Positions 4,530-6,616 of a stretch of DNA of 6,616 bases are shown piece after piece. The DNA is from Candidatus Woykebacteria bacterium GWB1_45_5. Its GTDB lineage: Bacteria > Patescibacteriota > Microgenomatia > Woykebacterales > RBG-16-39-9b. Position numbers and translations under genes: made by a program. How positions within the stretch are numbered: the first letter of the stretch is position 1; each line of letters starts with the position of its first letter. Below the pieces are notes generated by a model that made no database searches, had not been told where the DNA came from, and was given only the letters and a program-made list of their open reading frames with translations. Location: positions 35,796 through 42,411 of the forward strand of contig MHCO01000007.1 of the NCBI GenBank assembly GCA_001816645.1, given 5' to 3'.

Positions 4530-6616
4530 ATGCCCAAAGCTGTCCGTTGGTTCTCCGAAACTAATAAAGAAGATACCCCAACTGTTGGTGGCAAGGCAGC
4601 CAATCTAGGCGAAATGGTCAAAATCGGCCTGCCAGTACCAAACGGCTTTACGATTATCGCTGACGCCTATTTTGATTTCCTCAAGGCAAGCAACCTAGAA
4701 GACAGGATAAAAAAGATTTTTGCAAAGATTAATACCGCCGATACAGAACTCCTCGATGATACTTCCGCTCTAGTCAAAAAAGCAATTTCTTCCCATCCCC
4801 TACCAGAGGAACTTAGCCGCACCATAACTGATAGCTACCGAGAGTTAGCCAAGGACAATTCTGGATTAGTAGCTGTTCGTTCTTCCGCCACCGCCGAAGA
4901 TTTGCCGGATGCTTCTTTTGCTGGCCAACAATCAACATTCTTAAATGTCAAGGGTGCTAAGGAGCTTCTGGAAGCAGTCCAACTTTGTTGGGCTTCCCTT
5001 TTTGAACCAAGAGCAATTTTTTACCGCAGTGAAAAAGGTTTTGACCACCTCAAAATAGGGATGGCGGTGGTAATCCAGGAGATGGTACCTGCGGAAGTTT
5101 CAGGAGTAATGTTCACCATTGACCCTGTAGAAAATGATAAGCATAAAATAGTTATCGAAGCAATTTGGGGTCTTGGTGAATTTATCGTCCAAGGTATGGT
5201 TAACCCTGATCATTACGAAGTGGCAAAATCTGATGTTAAAATTATTAAAAAACAAATCGCTGATCAACCAAAAGAATTGATCCGGGTCGGTAAAGAAACT
5301 AGAGAAATTGCTGTCGCCACTGCTTACCGGTCAGTTCAAAAATTATCTGACGAAAAAATACTTGAATTGGCCAAAATCGGTAAAAAAATTGAAAGCCACT
5401 ACGGCTTTCCTCAAGACATCGAGTGGGCCCTTGCTAATGGAGAGATAAGCATCGTCCAAACCCGTGCTGTAACCACTGTGAAGGAGGTTGACAAAACACT
5501 GAAAAACCATATCCAGATTGATCTACCGATCCTTTTGAAGGGATCACCCGCTTCCCCAGGCATTGCCATCGGCCTACCAAAGATTCTCCTTAGCGCCAAA
5601 GAAATTAGCAAGATTAAACCTGGCGATATTTTGGTGGCAGCAATGACTAACCCCGATTATGTACCAGCTATGAAAAAGGCGGTTGGCATCATTACCGACA
5701 AAGGCGGTCGAACAAGCCACGCTGCCATTGTTTCCCGCGAGCTCGGAACCCCTTGTGTGGTCGGAACCAAAACGGCCACCAAAGTTTTAGCTCGAAATCA
5801 TTTGGCCGTCACAATAAATGGGACCGCTGGATTAGTTTACAGAGGAGCTTTAAGCGGAGCGAAACTAAATGTCATTGAATATAACCAAAAAGAGGAAGAG
5901 AAACAAACCCGTCTCCTTAAAACCGCCACTAAAATCTTTGTCAATTTGGCTGAACCAAAGCTGGCCGAAGAAGTTGCTAAGCGGCACGTCGATGGGGTCG
6001 GTTTGCTACGAGCGGAATTTATGATCGCGGAAATCGGTACCCATCCAAGGAAAGTCCTTGCCGAACGCAAACAAAAACTTTTTATTGACAAGCTATCTGA
6101 AGGCTTAAAAACCTTCGCCGCTGCTTTTGACCCACGACCAGTAATTTACCGCGCTACTGATTTTAAAAGCAACGAATATAAAAATCTTAAAGGCGGCGAA
6201 AGATATGAGGAGGACGAACCAAATCCCCTTCTTGGCTACCGTGGGGCTGGTCGTTATATCGCTGACCCCGCAGTCTTTGAGATGGAATTAGAAGCGATAA
6301 AGGCAGTCCGCAATAAACTCGGTTTTAAAAATCTTTGGCTAATGATTCCCTTTGTCCGTACTCTTTCCGAAATCGAACAAGTAAAAAAACTGATTGTATC
6401 TTCCGGCTTACACCGCTCAAGTAGCTTTAAAATTTTGATGATGGCGGAAATTCCTTCCAACGTGATCTTGATTGACAAGTTTCTTGATGCTGGGATCGAC
6501 GGTGTTTCCATCGGTAGCAATGACCTCACCATGTTACTTCTAGGACTAGATCGCGATAACGCCAAGGTAGCCGACGAATTCAACGAGCTAGACCCAGCTG
6601 TTCTTTGGGGCATGGA
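4530..6616 (+). CDS. ppsA: Phosphoenolpyruvate synthase (pyruvate, water dikinase), C-terminus cut by window edge
   Basis: Converts pyruvate, ATP and water to PEP, AMP and phosphate, the first step of gluconeogenesis from pyruvate. The frame is open from the ATG at 4530 to the right edge: 695 codons plus two bases, against about 760-800 in the family. The N-terminal ATP-grasp domain spans roughly residues 17-315, with VGGKAANLGEM, VRSSATAEDLPDASFAGQQ (Arg117 in VRSS) and EWALANGEISIVQTRA. The swivelling phosphohistidine domain follows, with GGRTSHAAIVSRELGTP; His397 is the predicted phosphorylated residue. The C-terminal PEP/pyruvate barrel shows DGVGLLRAEF (488-497), DFKSNEYKNLKGGERYE, NPLLGYRGAGRYI, MMAEIPSN and SIGSNDLTMLLLGLDRDN. 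The catalytic Cys segment lies beyond the window. GGRTSHAA and the DFKSNEY block favour PEP synthase over pyruvate phosphate dikinase. AGAAGG precedes the start by six bases. Confidence 0.95.
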   Translation, partial: MPKAVRWFSETNKEDTPTVGGKAANLGEMVKIGLPVPNGFTIIADAYFDFLKASNLEDRIKKIFAKINTADTELLDDTSALVKKAISSHPLPEELSRTITDSYRELAKDNSGLVAVRSSATAEDLPDASFAGQQSTFLNVKGAKELLEAVQLCWASLFEPRAIFYRSEKGFDHLKIGMAVVIQEMVPAEVSGVMFTIDPVENDKHKIVIEAIWGLGEFIVQGMVNPDHYEVAKSDVKIIKKQIADQPKELIRVGKETREIAVATAYRSVQKLSDEKILELAKIGKKIESHYGFPQDIEWALANGEISIVQTRAVTTVKEVDKTLKNHIQIDLPILLKGSPASPGIAIGLPKILLSAKEISKIKPGDILVAAMTNPDYVPAMKKAVGIITDKGGRTSHAAIVSRELGTPCVVGTKTATKVLARNHLAVTINGTAGLVYRGALSGAKLNVIEYNQKEEEKQTRLLKTATKIFVNLAEPKLAEEVAKRHVDGVGLLRAEFMIAEIGTHPRKVLAERKQKLFIDKLSEGLKTFAAAFDPRPVIYRATDFKSNEYKNLKGGERYEEDEPNPLLGYRGAGRYIADPAVFEMELEAIKAVRNKLGFKNLWLMIPFVRTLSEIEQVKKLIVSSGLHRSSSFKILMMAEIPSNVILIDKFLDAGIDGVSIGSNDLTMLLLGLDRDNAKVADEFNELDPAVLWGM

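Noticed and set aside
5411..6613. Minus-strand open frames opposite pps
   Set aside because: They are antisense to strongly conserved PEP synthase motifs and have no independent support.

Overview
This window reads as ordinary bacterial chromosome with moderate GC and short intergenic gaps. It carries five protein genes and at least one convincing RNA regulator. The gene types are bacterial: MetK, a K+-independent membrane pyrophosphatase, PEP synthase, and small MscS-like TM-helix proteins. The Shine-Dalgarno sequences and sigma-70-like promoters also fit a bacterium. The compact genes and the TM-helix proteins would suit an uncultivated lineage such as Patescibacteria/CPR or a Chloroflexota relative. 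That placement is a weak inference, because no rRNA or other phylogenetic marker is present. No CRISPR array, tRNA, rRNA, insertion sequence or phage gene was seen.

Layout. Positions 1-1519 (minus strand) hold the first 506 codons of hppA, a membrane proton-translocating pyrophosphatase whose C-terminus lies beyond the left edge. Positions 1520-1709 are a divergent regulatory region. A palindromic box (GTTGACAAC, 1549-1557) offers overlapping -35 elements for hppA and metK. It is followed on the plus strand by a SAM-I-superfamily riboswitch aptamer (1588-1682) and a short linker whose bases can pair over the metK ribosome-binding site. metK (1710-2828) encodes S-adenosylmethionine synthetase. 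Next come two paralogous small membrane proteins of the MscS-like TM-helix family (2948-3616 and 3791-4468), each behind its own intergenic region of 120-175 bp. The last gene is pps (4530 to the right edge), phosphoenolpyruvate synthase, cut before its C-terminal catalytic region.

How it fits together. The clearest circuit is feedback control of SAM synthesis: metK makes SAM, and the aptamer in its own leader should sense SAM. There is no U-rich terminator between aptamer and start codon, so control is probably translational. MetK releases pyrophosphate, which the divergent hppA product can hydrolyse to pump protons; this metabolic link is inference only. The TM-helix pair looks like an old tandem duplication, and similar motifs in the two upstream regions suggest part of the control region was duplicated too. 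pps has its own good promoter and is probably a separate unit.

The points most worth a second look are the compact riboswitch, which lacks an evident SAM-I kink-turn arm, and its pairing with the metK start region. Also notable are a divergent active-site segment in MetK, a GTAAAC motif concentrated in the intergenic gaps, and a 16-bp element shared by the aptamer's P2 arm and a later intergenic region. I found no clearly new multi-gene system.
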